A stretch of 44,153 nucleotides of DNA from a virus: IMG/VR virus record IMGVR_UViG_3300029286_001051, positions 1 to 44,153 of that record. One strand, 5' to 3'. Made by a program: the position numbers and the translations under genes. Positions within the stretch are counted from its first letter, which is position 1; each line of letters starts with the position of its first letter. Shown here one piece after another: positions 1 to 8,053 of this stretch. Below the pieces are notes generated by a model that ran no database searches, was not told where the DNA came from, and saw nothing but the letters and a program-made list of their open reading frames with translations.

Positions 1-276
1 TCAAATGTTCAGTAGGTTAGCCCCCCCCCTAGCCCCTTCGGACGGCCCCACTAGTACCCATATTTCCCCCCACGCTAAATTTCCACCCCCTTCCGTCAGT
101 CTGCGGGGATTGGGGAACTGATTTTCGGATAAATTCATAGAAGAAAGACACGAATTGATAATTGCAGTTGCAGACATTGATATAAACCTATCACATTAAG
201 CCTTAATTCCCCATATTTACATTGACTGTCCCAAAATGATACAGTTGCCACGGGGAGCTGCGATTCAGGGGCAAGT
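1..276. other. Left end and leader before the large terminase gene
   Basis: No convincing gene is present in these 276 bases. The first 120 bases are unusually C-rich, with a run of nine C at 21-29, and read as a short proline-rich open frame with no ribosome site; this may be contig-edge sequence. The second half is A/T-rich and looks like a leader. It ends with a palindromic element (227-243) and an AGGGG ribosome site just before the terminase start. No repeat of the right end of the window is found here. Confidence 0.5.
227..243. promoter_or_regulatory. 17-bp palindromic element, copy A (upstream of terL)
   Basis: The top strand reads TGTCCCAAAATGATACA. Its reverse complement, TGTATCATTTTGGGACA, matches two other intergenic elements at 1785-1801 and 4848-4864. 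It ends 33 bp before the terL start. The conserved arms TGT...ACA and central A/T tract suggest a DNA-binding site for a dimeric regulator. This copy has mismatched arms, so an RNA hairpin is less likely than a DNA operator. The binding protein is unknown. Confidence 0.5.
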
Positions 277-1731
277 ATGGACCTAGGCAAATTGGCACAT
301 GAGGCGTTGATAAGGGCTTGCCGCGAAGACCCGAAGGTTTTCATGCGGTACGTCATGCAGACGAAGGACAGAGAGCCGTGGGACGTACAGCCCTTTCACG
401 ATGAATGGCAGGACGCGCTGACAGAACACCCTAGAATGGGCTTGCTTGCGCCTGTAGAGCATGGGAAAACTGAACAGATAGTCATTGGCCGGTTACTATG
501 GGAGTTGGGGAATGACCCGACGCAGACTTGGGGCGTGATATGCGCTTCAGGGAGTGCTGCGGAAGAACGTGGCGATGCTTTAAGGGCTTGGATTGCTGGC
601 GAGTGCTTGGATAAGAACGATGTTGACAGACTGCACGAAGTGTTCCCTGATTTACGACCTGGCAGAAGGTGGAATTCAGGGAAGTTCGACATAAAGGGTA
701 AGAATCCGGGAAGTAAAGACCCGTCTGTTTGCTTGGTTGGTACAGGCGCGAAGTTGCCGGGTAAGCGGTTGACGGGTTTGGTGGTTGACGATCCGCACGA
801 TGATGAAAACACAAATACAAAGGCACAGAGAGGGAAAACGATACGGTGGTTCGATAACTCCGCTTACGCCCGCGTGTGTGAAGGCGGTAAGATTTGGATA
901 ATCCATACATCTTGGCACGCCACTGAAGACCTGATTCATACTTTAATGGGCCGTGGTTGGTTCACAATGACTTATCGGGCTGTTGATAAGGATTGGACAA
1001 CCCCCTTATGGCCGAGCAGATGGTCAATTGCCCGTCTCAGGCAGTTTAAGGCTGACGTAGGGCCACAAGCGTTTTCCAGACAGGCAATGAACTTCCCTTA
1101 CGATGATTCGAGTTCCAGATTCAGGGAAGAAGACTTTTTATTTGCTTTGCAGGAAGGAAAACAGTTGGAAGGCCCGGTATTCGGCGCTGAAGCAGGCGAC
1201 TGGATTGTGGTAGGCGTCGATTTGGGCGTCAGTCAGAAGAAAACGGCTGATAGAACGTCGTTTGCGATTGTGAGAAGGACTCAGAGCGCAAAGCGAGAGT
1301 TGCTTAATATTGAATCTGGAAGATGGACGGCTCAGGAAATACTTGGAAAGATTGAAGATATTTACTATAGATATGGAAGCCCGATTTTTTGGGTAGAAAA
1401 CGTCGCGGCTCAGGATTATATCTTGCAATTATCGCAAACAATGACCCCGGCGATGGTCAGGCCGCACACAACAGGGTCAGGATATAAGTCAATGGTGTTT
1501 TCGATTGAACTGCTTGCCGCTGAAATGGCTCAGAGGCGATGGATAATCGCCAGTCACGATGGCAGAACACCGGCAAACGATTCAATTGCTGAATTTATCG
1601 AGGGGGCAAAGGCTTTCCAACCGGGGCAGCATCCTGTAGATGAGCTGGCCTCTGTTGCAATTGCGGCACAGCATATTGACTTTGGAATAAGAAGGGCGAG
1701 GTCGATACCTAACCTTTACGCGGTGGCATGA
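277..1731 (+). CDS. terL: Terminase large subunit (packaging ATPase-nuclease)
   Basis: This is the motor that pumps DNA into the prohead and cuts the concatemer. The 484-residue protein has an ATPase half with a Walker A-like loop APVEHGKT (about 58-65) and a Walker B strand GLVVDDPHDD (about 167-176). The RNase H-like nuclease half has the expected acidic residues in VGVDLG (Asp about 315), WVENV (Glu about 374) and HPVDELASVA near the C-terminus. Length is usual for the family. The ATG follows AGGGG at a normal distance. It opens the rightward structural cluster, but its likely small-subunit partner lies far away on the other strand near 41.5-42.0 kb. Confidence 0.95.
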   Translation: MDLGKLAHEALIRACREDPKVFMRYVMQTKDREPWDVQPFHDEWQDALTEHPRMGLLAPVEHGKTEQIVIGRLLWELGNDPTQTWGVICASGSAAEERGDALRAWIAGECLDKNDVDRLHEVFPDLRPGRRWNSGKFDIKGKNPGSKDPSVCLVGTGAKLPGKRLTGLVVDDPHDDENTNTKAQRGKTIRWFDNSAYARVCEGGKIWIIHTSWHATEDLIHTLMGRGWFTMTYRAVDKDWTTPLWPSRWSIARLRQFKADVGPQAFSRQAMNFPYDDSSSRFREEDFLFALQEGKQLEGPVFGAEAGDWIVVGVDLGVSQKKTADRTSFAIVRRTQSAKRELLNIESGRWTAQEILGKIEDIYYRYGSPIFWVENVAAQDYILQLSQTMTPAMVRPHTTGSGYKSMVFSIELLAAEMAQRRWIIASHDGRTPANDSIAEFIEGAKAFQPGQHPVDELASVAIAAQHIDFGIRRARSIPNLYAVA

Positions 1732-1825
1732 TTTATTTTGAAACGCTTGAAAAGCGATTGAATGTCGTTATGATAAGTGCTGACTGTCTCAATTTGGGAC
1801 ACTTACTCTTTCAAAAGGTGACATT
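1732..1825. other. Intergenic spacer with small hairpin and palindrome
   Basis: The spacer between terL and the next gene holds a five-pair hairpin CGCTT-GAA-AAGCG at 1744-1756, then the palindromic element at 1785-1801, then an AAGGTG ribosome site. The hairpin lies in the string GAAACGCTTGAA...GCGAT (from 1740), which recurs at 7569-7588 with a 2-nt deletion and one other change. Confidence 0.4.
1785..1801. promoter_or_regulatory. 17-bp palindromic element, copy B
   Basis: The top strand reads TGTCTCAATTTGGGACA. It shares the pattern TGT(A/C)TCA(A/T)TTTGGGACA with the reverse complement of copy A, and ends 24 bp before the start of the next gene. All six arm positions can pair if one G-U is allowed, so both a DNA operator and an RNA hairpin remain possible for this copy. 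Confidence 0.5.
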
Positions 1826-2218
1826 ATGACTTTCAAAGACCTTCTTGACGCGGCAAGACCTCACAATATCGCTGACGCCTTCCGTAAACTCGGACTCGGT
1901 ACTTTCCTTTCTGGACTGGCGAACAACCCGCAGATGATTGAAACGATTGCGGTATCAGCGCATACATGCGAACTGACCTATCCTGCTCAGTTTTTGCAGA
2001 GTGTGATAATTTCGGCTGGAAGTAATACCGGGCCTTGTCTGATTACAGGTTCGGCAGGCACCGTTGCATCAAAGGCCGGTGGATTCTCAGTTGTGAAGTT
2101 TGACGGCGACACAACCCTAACCTTTCACGCTACTGACGCTGTTACAGAGTGCAAGGTGCAGTACCTAACCGGCGCGACCCTTGACGCTTCCCTTGATGCT
2201 GAATCTGGCGTTGAGTAG
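1826..2218 (+). CDS. Unknown structural-region protein
   Basis: A 130-residue protein that I do not recognise. A short helical N-terminus is followed by a Ser/Thr/Gly/Val-rich body typical of beta-sandwich virion proteins. It lies between terL and the portal gene, so a head decoration or accessory role is plausible but inferred only from position. Translation starts at ATG after AAGGTG. Its leader carries palindromic element B, as do the leaders of terL and the gene at 4883, which suggests shared control. Confidence 0.7.
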   Translation: MTFKDLLDAARPHNIADAFRKLGLGTFLSGLANNPQMIETIAVSAHTCELTYPAQFLQSVIISAGSNTGPCLITGSAGTVASKAGGFSVVKFDGDTTLTFHATDAVTECKVQYLTGATLDASLDAESGVE

Positions 2219-2270
2219 TCACAAGTGATTACATGACTCTGACTCTGCCCCTTGAAAGGTGAAATTGACC

Positions 2271-3938
2271 ATGAAGGAAATCACAACTGAAATTGAATCA
2301 AGTGGATTGCGAAAATTCGTTGCTGATAACTTTCAAGGGGCAGTCAGGGATTTTTTGTCAAAGAGTAATGACCCTCAAAGGTCGTATTACGAAGGCGATG
2401 ACTTTTGGGAACTCGACAGATACGAACGGTACTATAACGGGCTTCAGCACGATGACAAGATGTACAATTGGGACGGCACAATGGTCGCCGTGGACGCCGA
2501 ACACCGGACAATGAACAATGCGTCAGGGATTGCGGGGCAGGCAACCGGGCGCAAACTTCAATGGTATCTGCGACGGCCTTACATCCGGGAACAACTTTGC
2601 CCCGTTATCGTTGACCGCTTTTCTGACCTATTGTTTTCAAAGCGTAACCGGCCTTGCTTCGGTGAGTACGAAGAAAACTACACGAAGTTCTTTAAGAAGT
2701 TGACACAGAAAACAAAGTTTTGGTCAAAGTTACTTTGGGCGCGTGACCAAGCTGGCGCAATGGGAACCGTTGTCGTCGGAATCATAGTGCGTAATGGGCT
2801 GCCGCAGATTCAGGTTTTGAACGCCAAGTATTGTCACCCCTTGTTTGAAGATAATGATCCTGACACTGGAAAGTTGGCCGCGCTTGAAGTGATGTTCAAG
2901 TACGATTGCGAGATTGAGTATTACGATCAGCGAAGCCGATCAACTACGATAAAGAAAGTCACGAAGTTGTACCGGCGCATTGTTACGGCGCAATACGACA
3001 TTTGTGGGACCGCGATTCTGGACGACAAGACTCCGGGTTGGGTTATTTCGTCTGCTTACGAACATAAACTTGGATTTGTGCCGTTTGAGTGGATTCAGAA
3101 CGACGGAAACTGCGCTGATACATACGGATACGCCGACTTGGATCAAGAGTTGGACAATCTGGACTGCCTTGATGCCATTATGTCACAGGCTTTCCGTGGA
3201 ACGCTTTACAACTCCGATCCGACACTGGTACTTGGATTGATGGGTAAAGACGCGCCGAACTCTATTGAAACCGGCTCAGGCGTTGCCCTTGTGCTTGACC
3301 CCACAATGAAAGAAGACGCCAAATTACTTGAAATGAATGGGACCGGCCCGAAGACCGGACTTGAAATAGAAGAAAGAATCCGCAAAACGATTTTGCGTGA
3401 CGTTCGGTGCGTACTGCCAGAAGAACTTGTGAACGCGAATACAGCGTCAGAGATTCAGGCGCGTATTCAGGCCATGATTGACCGCGTTGACCGGCTTCGT
3501 GAGAATTGGGAAACCCATGTACTTAACCTTATGGAAATGATGATTAAGGTTTTGAACATGACAACCGATGACGGCGTTGCGACGGTTAGTTCCGTTCCGT
3601 GGCTTCGTGGCGTTGAAATCCCGACTGCTGAAATCATGTTTGAACTTCAATGGCCTGCGCTATCTGAAATCGACGAACACAAGATTCAGGCAAAGGTATC
3701 CGCTTATGTGTCCGCGATTGTCGGCGGTATCATGTCCCGTGAAACGGCGGTTAAGTTGGTGGCGTCTGACTTGGGATATTCCTACCCTGAAGAAGAACTT
3801 GAACGCATTGTGAAAGAAAAAGAAGACGAATTTTTGAACATGGCGAAGACGGCCCGGAATTCCATGATGTCCAGAAACAGTTCACCGCCGAAGAAAGTTG
3901 CCGAATCGCCGGTTGGAATGAATAACGATGCTGACTGA
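2271..3938 (+). CDS. Portal protein
   Basis: The portal forms the dodecameric ring at the capsid vertex through which DNA enters and leaves. The 555-residue length, position directly after the terminase, and portal-like sequence (including EHKLGFVPFEWIQN near the middle, and a helical C-terminal part with many charged residues) support this. I chose ATG 2271, preceded by AAAGGTG at nine bases, over an in-frame GTG at 2259 that is itself inside that ribosome site. The 3' end overlaps the next gene by 11 bp, which suggests coupled translation. Confidence 0.92.
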   Translation: MKEITTEIESSGLRKFVADNFQGAVRDFLSKSNDPQRSYYEGDDFWELDRYERYYNGLQHDDKMYNWDGTMVAVDAEHRTMNNASGIAGQATGRKLQWYLRRPYIREQLCPVIVDRFSDLLFSKRNRPCFGEYEENYTKFFKKLTQKTKFWSKLLWARDQAGAMGTVVVGIIVRNGLPQIQVLNAKYCHPLFEDNDPDTGKLAALEVMFKYDCEIEYYDQRSRSTTIKKVTKLYRRIVTAQYDICGTAILDDKTPGWVISSAYEHKLGFVPFEWIQNDGNCADTYGYADLDQELDNLDCLDAIMSQAFRGTLYNSDPTLVLGLMGKDAPNSIETGSGVALVLDPTMKEDAKLLEMNGTGPKTGLEIEERIRKTILRDVRCVLPEELVNANTASEIQARIQAMIDRVDRLRENWETHVLNLMEMMIKVLNMTTDDGVATVSSVPWLRGVEIPTAEIMFELQWPALSEIDEHKIQAKVSAYVSAIVGGIMSRETAVKLVASDLGYSYPEEELERIVKEKEDEFLNMAKTARNSMMSRNSSPPKKVAESPVGMNNDAD

Positions 3939-4833
3939 AATTCCGCAGACTTTACATGACTTGCTTGCCGAACAGTCTGTAGAGATTGAGGAGTTTCTTG
4001 CCACGTTCACCGCTGAAAAACTGAAACCGATTCTGGACGACGCAAGGGAAATAGTGATTGCCAAACTTGCAGACCTTCGTAAACGTGGCTCACCTGAATT
4101 GACTATAACGATGTACAAGAAACTGTTGGCTGAAATTCAGAACGCTGCCTTTGCGTCAGGGGCGCAACTCGGTCAGGCGTTGGACGAAGGGATCGACATT
4201 GCCGATAAGATGGGCTTTACAAACTTCGTCGCTCAGTTATCCGTTGCCGCCGCAGCGTCCGGCCTGAATGATGCCGGTGAACTGGTTGACTTGTTGAAGA
4301 TTCAGGGAAGTTCAAGGCTTCGTCAGATAAACGAAGCGCGGAAGTTGCTCACTGCCGACGAAACGGCCTTGTACACCGCCGAACAGATTGCGACGGCTGA
4401 AAGGACGCTTACAACAGTTTTCATAAGTGGCGGCACGTTTGATGACGCTGCAGATGCGCTTGTGTCCAATGCTGACGGTACTCCGTGGGCCGCCGCTGAA
4501 TGGAAGGGTGAGCGTCTTGCGCGTACAGAACTAATGAGAGCCATGAACAGTACGGCGATAGGCGCAATCGACGAAGGCGCAAAGACAATGCCGTTGGGTA
4601 AACAGTGGTATGAATACTGCGTCGGCCCAAATTGGGGTGAAGGACTTGGAATTCCATATCCCGGCCCTGCTACTCCATTGGATAAGCGGGTCGGACGGGA
4701 TTCAAAACGGATGCACGCTCAGGTAGTCATTGGCGATCAAATGTGGATTGATCCCGGACGCGGGATGCAATATGCGGATGCACCTTCAAGGCCAAACGGC
4801 AGAGAAGTTATTATTCCGTTTATTTTGACTTGA
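3928..4833 (+). CDS. Mu gpF/SPP1 gp7-like head morphogenesis protein
   Basis: A minor head protein that sits with the portal in many phages. The 301-residue protein is helical for its first two thirds and carries the family signature ERLARTELMRAMNSTAIGAI (about 194-213), followed by a WYEYC...MWIDPG region as in Mu gpF relatives. It overlaps the portal gene by 11 bp, the usual arrangement. The family is thought to help assembly or to be injected with DNA; its exact role here is inferred. Confidence 0.85.
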   Translation: MLTEIPQTLHDLLAEQSVEIEEFLATFTAEKLKPILDDAREIVIAKLADLRKRGSPELTITMYKKLLAEIQNAAFASGAQLGQALDEGIDIADKMGFTNFVAQLSVAAAASGLNDAGELVDLLKIQGSSRLRQINEARKLLTADETALYTAEQIATAERTLTTVFISGGTFDDAADALVSNADGTPWAAAEWKGERLARTELMRAMNSTAIGAIDEGAKTMPLGKQWYEYCVGPNWGEGLGIPYPGPATPLDKRVGRDSKRMHAQVVIGDQMWIDPGRGMQYADAPSRPNGREVIIPFILT

Positions 4834-4847
4834 TTTTCGTTTGAAGA

Positions 4848-4864
4848 TGTATCATTTTGATACA
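4848..4864. promoter_or_regulatory. 17-bp palindromic element, copy C
   Basis: TGTATCATTTTGATACA has six-base perfect arms around a five-base centre. It ends 18 bp before the ATG at 4883, immediately upstream of the CGAGGT ribosome site. It is the most symmetric of the three related elements and is compatible with an operator or a translation-controlling hairpin. Confidence 0.5.
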
Positions 4865-4882
4865 GTGTAGCGAGGTAACACT

Positions 4883-5245
4883 ATGGGCGTTTCTGTAAAT
4901 ACCGCGATTACGATACTGATTGCGCCGACTTCGGTAAATGGGTTTCCTTCCGGCACTACAAAGGTTGTGGACGTGAAGGACACTGTTTTTTCAAAAGTGG
5001 ATACGTCCCTGATTGTGCTTGCTGCAAGCCCTGACATCAACATCATGCCGCAGGGTATGACGAAGGCGACTCAGGTTTACATCAAGGGTAATGGTGTGTT
5101 CAATTTGAAGGTTACGCCGGTCGGGGGATCGAGTGTAACAATTCCATGTCAAGACCTCATCCTTTTGAAGAACACAGGCGTTGGCTTTTCAGTCCTTGCC
5201 ATGAATGGTTCCGGGGATGCTGAGGTCGTAATTTTCGGGGAGTAG
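4883..5245 (+). CDS. Unknown head-region protein
   Basis: A 120-residue, hydrophobic and beta-rich protein of unknown family with no recognisable motif. It is short, rich in Val, Thr, Gly and Ile, and lies between the gpF-like protein and the scaffold, so a capsid decoration or stabilising protein is one possibility. It has its own leader with palindromic element C and a GAGG ribosome site, unlike most neighbours, which are closely packed. This suggests separately tuned expression. Confidence 0.7.
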   Translation: MGVSVNTAITILIAPTSVNGFPSGTTKVVDVKDTVFSKVDTSLIVLAASPDINIMPQGMTKATQVYIKGNGVFNLKVTPVGGSSVTIPCQDLILLKNTGVGFSVLAMNGSGDAEVVIFGE

Positions 5246-5249
5246 TGCA

Positions 5250-5909
5250 ATGTCTGAAGAAAACAGGGGGCCGGATGACTTTGAGGCTTTCAAGCGCACA
5301 GCATTGAAGGCGGCTAAGGACGCAGCGAGACAGGCGGCAGTTGAACAGTTTTCAGACCTGCTTGAAGAAGCAGGTTTCAAGACTGCCGCTGAATTAAAAG
5401 CGTTTGTGAAAGACACAAAGAAAGGGCTGGTTACTGCGGAAGTTCCGATTGTGACACCGATTGAAGGAATAAAAATGACTGACGTTCCTGATCCCACAAA
5501 GGTTGCTACTGAAAAGTTGGCAAGCGAAGCAAAGGTTAAGGAAAGCGTAAAAGTCATGGCAATGTTGATTGCTGCCGGTGTCAAGGACGATGACCTTGAT
5601 TGGGCGGTTTCCCGTTTTGAAGCGAAAAAGGCCGATTTGCCGCCTTCGGGGGTTGCGACCTTCGGCGTTGACGCTTTTGTATCGGAGTTGAAAACAGCGC
5701 AACCGACAATGTTTGTTGTGCCTGATGCAACTCCGGTTGTCCCAGTGGTTCCCATTGTAGATGGTGTTGTGCCGCATACAGGTACACCGCCGACAAGTGG
5801 TAATTCCAATACGCCTCCACCTGCGCCACCTCCCGCTGGCTACAACGCCAAGGGTAAAACCCCTGCGGAAAACGATGCTCGGTTAAGGGTTTTGGGTATT
5901 AATGTGTAA
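5250..5909 (+). CDS. Putative capsid scaffolding protein
   Basis: This likely guides capsid assembly and leaves the mature head. It lies 11 bp before the major capsid gene. The 219-residue protein is charged and helical at the N-terminus, Ala/Lys/Glu-rich in the middle, has the segment AFVSELKTAQPTMF at about 141-154 that resembles the capsid-binding ends of scaffolds, and ends in a disordered Pro/Val/Gly-rich tail (about 158-200). ATG 5250 follows GGGGAG. No protease motif is visible, so this is a scaffold call from position and composition. Confidence 0.7.
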   Translation: MSEENRGPDDFEAFKRTALKAAKDAARQAAVEQFSDLLEEAGFKTAAELKAFVKDTKKGLVTAEVPIVTPIEGIKMTDVPDPTKVATEKLASEAKVKESVKVMAMLIAAGVKDDDLDWAVSRFEAKKADLPPSGVATFGVDAFVSELKTAQPTMFVVPDATPVVPVVPIVDGVVPHTGTPPTSGNSNTPPPAPPPAGYNAKGKTPAENDARLRVLGINV

Positions 5910-5920
5910 GGAGTATTCAA

Positions 5921-7321
5921 ATGAGTACAGTATTTAGTGCGTTTCCGGAAGTTCAGGCAATAATTCAGGAAGGGCTGCTTGAAAGCAGGTTGCTTCAGGC
6001 TCTTTATCCGTCCCTGCGTTATCGCAATGCATTTACTCAGATGCCATGGCTGAATAAGGCAAGTTCGGCGTATGTCACCCGTAAGGGCGATGCCGTCCCG
6101 AACCTGACTCGTTTTGCTACCAGAACCGATCCGACGCCGATGACCATCACTGACGAACAGTTTTTGGTCGAAATCGGCCCGTACTTCCCCTATACCGGCG
6201 ACTTCAGCGGTTTTGAAAGCGGCCTTTCGATTGCCGCTGACTTGGTAGATCAAGTTACTCGCGCCGGTCGTGCTGGCGCAAAGGGTCTTGACCGCCTTTC
6301 CAGAAACAAACTGTTCAACGCGGCCCTTGCAGGACAGACCCTTTGTTCTGCCGCTGTGAATAACAGTACGACAGTTCCGGTGCAGGACATCAATGGATTC
6401 GGTATTAAATTCAACGGCGTTACTCAGTTTGTGGCGGCTACTGTTGCTGCACCGCAGGCTGTGTACTTCTGGACGGGCGCTGCTTTTGAAAAAAAGTTTG
6501 TTACCGCTGTTACGCCGACGACTCCCGGACTGACCTATGGGCCGGGTACATTGACCATTTCTGTTGCTGGTACTTATCTGACCAAGACGCCGGTTATCGC
6601 TGAAAGTGCTTCAACGATTTTCCGTTCAGGTGGCGGATACGGTATTGATGATGTTGGTTCCACTGACATTATCACCATCAATGACGTGATGCTTGCTGTT
6701 TCCGAACTGGAAACCCGTAATGTCCCGAAGTTCCCCGATGGTACTTACCACGCCTTCATCGGCCCGAAAGCCAAGTACCAGTTGTTTCAGGATTCGACCT
6801 TTGAACTTCTGGAAAGAGGCCGTGGCGCAGAAGGAAGTCTGTACGGTGGATTCACGATCAACAAGGTCGCTGGTTGCACGTTCTTTGAAACCAGTGAAGC
6901 GCCGAACAGTTCCACGGTTCCGACTGTTGCCGCAAATAAGGGTATTTGGAGTGCGCCACTTGTGAATACAACCAGTATTCCGATTGAACGTACCATTATC
7001 TGTGGCGACGACTTTGCGTTTGAATACAGCAAGGTTGTGGATGCTCAGAACAACGGGAAGAACGGGACTATCACGAATAACGTGGTTGCAATGCCGAACG
7101 GCGTTACCGTGAACACCGACAATCTTTCCCTGATTCTTCGTTGGCCGATTGACCGTAATCAGGATGTTACCAGTGTGAACCTGAAGTTTGAAGGCGACCA
7201 CGTTTGTTCGACTGACTATCTGGCCGGTGGCGCACCCGCCTCTCTGCTTGTCCCGGACGGCGTTACTACTCCGTCTGCCGCGTACAAGAGAGCCGTTGTC
7301 ATTGAACATTCCGGCGTCTGA
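5921..7321 (+). CDS. Major capsid protein
   Basis: The main shell protein, 466 residues, in the standard place after the scaffold. A helical N-terminus with RYRNAFTQMPWLNKASSAYV is followed by an alternating hydrophobic body. The segment about 155-230 is rich in Thr, Val and Gly and could be an inserted domain of the kind found in P22-like capsids. ATG follows AAGGAG. A strong predicted RNA hairpin begins soon after the stop codon. No proteolysis site is evident. Confidence 0.88.
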   Translation: MSTVFSAFPEVQAIIQEGLLESRLLQALYPSLRYRNAFTQMPWLNKASSAYVTRKGDAVPNLTRFATRTDPTPMTITDEQFLVEIGPYFPYTGDFSGFESGLSIAADLVDQVTRAGRAGAKGLDRLSRNKLFNAALAGQTLCSAAVNNSTTVPVQDINGFGIKFNGVTQFVAATVAAPQAVYFWTGAAFEKKFVTAVTPTTPGLTYGPGTLTISVAGTYLTKTPVIAESASTIFRSGGGYGIDDVGSTDIITINDVMLAVSELETRNVPKFPDGTYHAFIGPKAKYQLFQDSTFELLERGRGAEGSLYGGFTINKVAGCTFFETSEAPNSSTVPTVAANKGIWSAPLVNTTSIPIERTIICGDDFAFEYSKVVDAQNNGKNGTITNNVVAMPNGVTVNTDNLSLILRWPIDRNQDVTSVNLKFEGDHVCSTDYLAGGAPASLLVPDGVTTPSAAYKRAVVIEHSGV

Positions 7322-7630
7322 TAAGTAAGTCCCGAATTGGAGTTTACCCAACTCTGATTTAGCCCCTGACCTGATCGCGGGTAACGATTAGGTCAGGGGT
7401 TAGTTGACATCGTAAGGTGTCGAGGGTGCCTGTTCTTTGATGAACGCCCCATGATCCGAAGTCCCCCGCTTTGTGTGTTGGGGTAATGGCGGCGAAAGCT
7501 GGAGAAGTGGCGGTTGCTTATGGCGGCGCGTCGGCTGCGTCATGGCTTGACCACGGCAACGGGGTTAGGAAACGCTTGAAGCGATAGACAATCGCCACTT
7601 CTTCACCCGGAACGTAAAGGAGTTTCAAAA
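7322..7630 (+). ncRNA. Candidate structured RNA between capsid and neck genes
   Basis: This 309-bp gap has no credible gene but many paired segments on the top strand. H1 is 7339-7344 with 7350-7355, loop UACCC. H2 is 7363-7377 with 7385-7399, 15 pairs including one G-U, loop CGGGUAA. H3 is 7404-7411 with 7416-7423, loop GUAA. H4 is 7424-7435 with 7442-7450, with bulges. A long stem pairs 7500-7516 with 7589-7605 (17 pairs, two G-U) and encloses H5 (7525-7529/7537-7541), H6 (7546-7555/7560-7569, loop GCAA) and a small hairpin 7573-7583. Loops H1 and H2 are complementary over five bases. The fold ends about 10 bases before the next ribosome site, so it could be a leader element, a processed small RNA or a terminator complex. 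Confidence 0.6.
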
Positions 7631-8050
7631 ATGGTTGAAGCCAGATTGCTTAAAACCCTTGACGCAATGCGATATGCGAATGTTAAGAAAAACAAGTTTG
7701 CCCCGAAAAAGGGTGACTTGCTTCTTGATGTGTCAGATACCGGGATTCGTGCCGTTCAGGTCGTAGAGATTTCGTATGTTGAATTTGATGGTCGTTTGAT
7801 AACTGTTCAACCCGGTAAGGTTTACAATTTCAACCAGGTTGGACGTGGAATAGTGCAGGACTGGATTTCCAGACTTGGTTTATCTGTTGTCTGTTTTGGC
7901 GAAAAGTTGACCCCGGCTGAAATCAAGGTTGCTGATAAGATTAAGAAAGAAGAAGAAGCGGCTGCGGTTCCCTTCCGTGTTGATTTTACGCCGAAAGAAA
8001 GAAAACCTGTTGCAATAGTACGGAAATCTAAGAAAGCCAAGAAGGGGTAG
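7631..8050 (+). CDS. Unknown neck-region protein
   Basis: A 139-residue protein that I do not recognise. The middle (about 26-85) alternates beta-like segments such as VVEISYVEFDGRLITVQPGKVY. The last 40 residues are highly basic and lysine-rich, ending KSKKAKKG, which could contact DNA or RNA. It is the first gene after the structured non-coding region, has an AAAGGAG ribosome site, and lies 3 bp from the next gene. A head-completion role is possible from position only. Confidence 0.7.
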   Translation: MVEARLLKTLDAMRYANVKKNKFAPKKGDLLLDVSDTGIRAVQVVEISYVEFDGRLITVQPGKVYNFNQVGRGIVQDWISRLGLSVVCFGEKLTPAEIKVADKIKKEEEAAAVPFRVDFTPKERKPVAIVRKSKKAKKG

Positions 8051-8053
8051 CGT

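Noticed and set aside
2-121. Short proline-rich open frame at the left edge
   Set aside because: It depends on a homopolymer C tract, has no ribosome site and no recognised motif.
135-356. Minus-strand open frame before and over the terL start
   Set aside because: It runs antisense into the terminase gene, has no ribosome site, and shows no recognisable protein features.
5189-5809. Long minus-strand frame opposite the scaffold gene
   Set aside because: It is a mirror of a well-supported coding frame, is Ser/Thr/Gly-rich in the way expected of antisense frames, and lacks a ribosome site.
6626-7351. Minus-strand frame of 241 codons opposite the capsid gene
   Set aside because: The plus strand encodes the capsid protein with normal composition; antisense frames of this length arise by chance in such codon use.
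7436-7450. UUUGAUGAAC string resembling a hammerhead core
   Set aside because: The core CUGANGA and the paired GAAA are not properly placed; the string lies inside a bulged hairpin instead.
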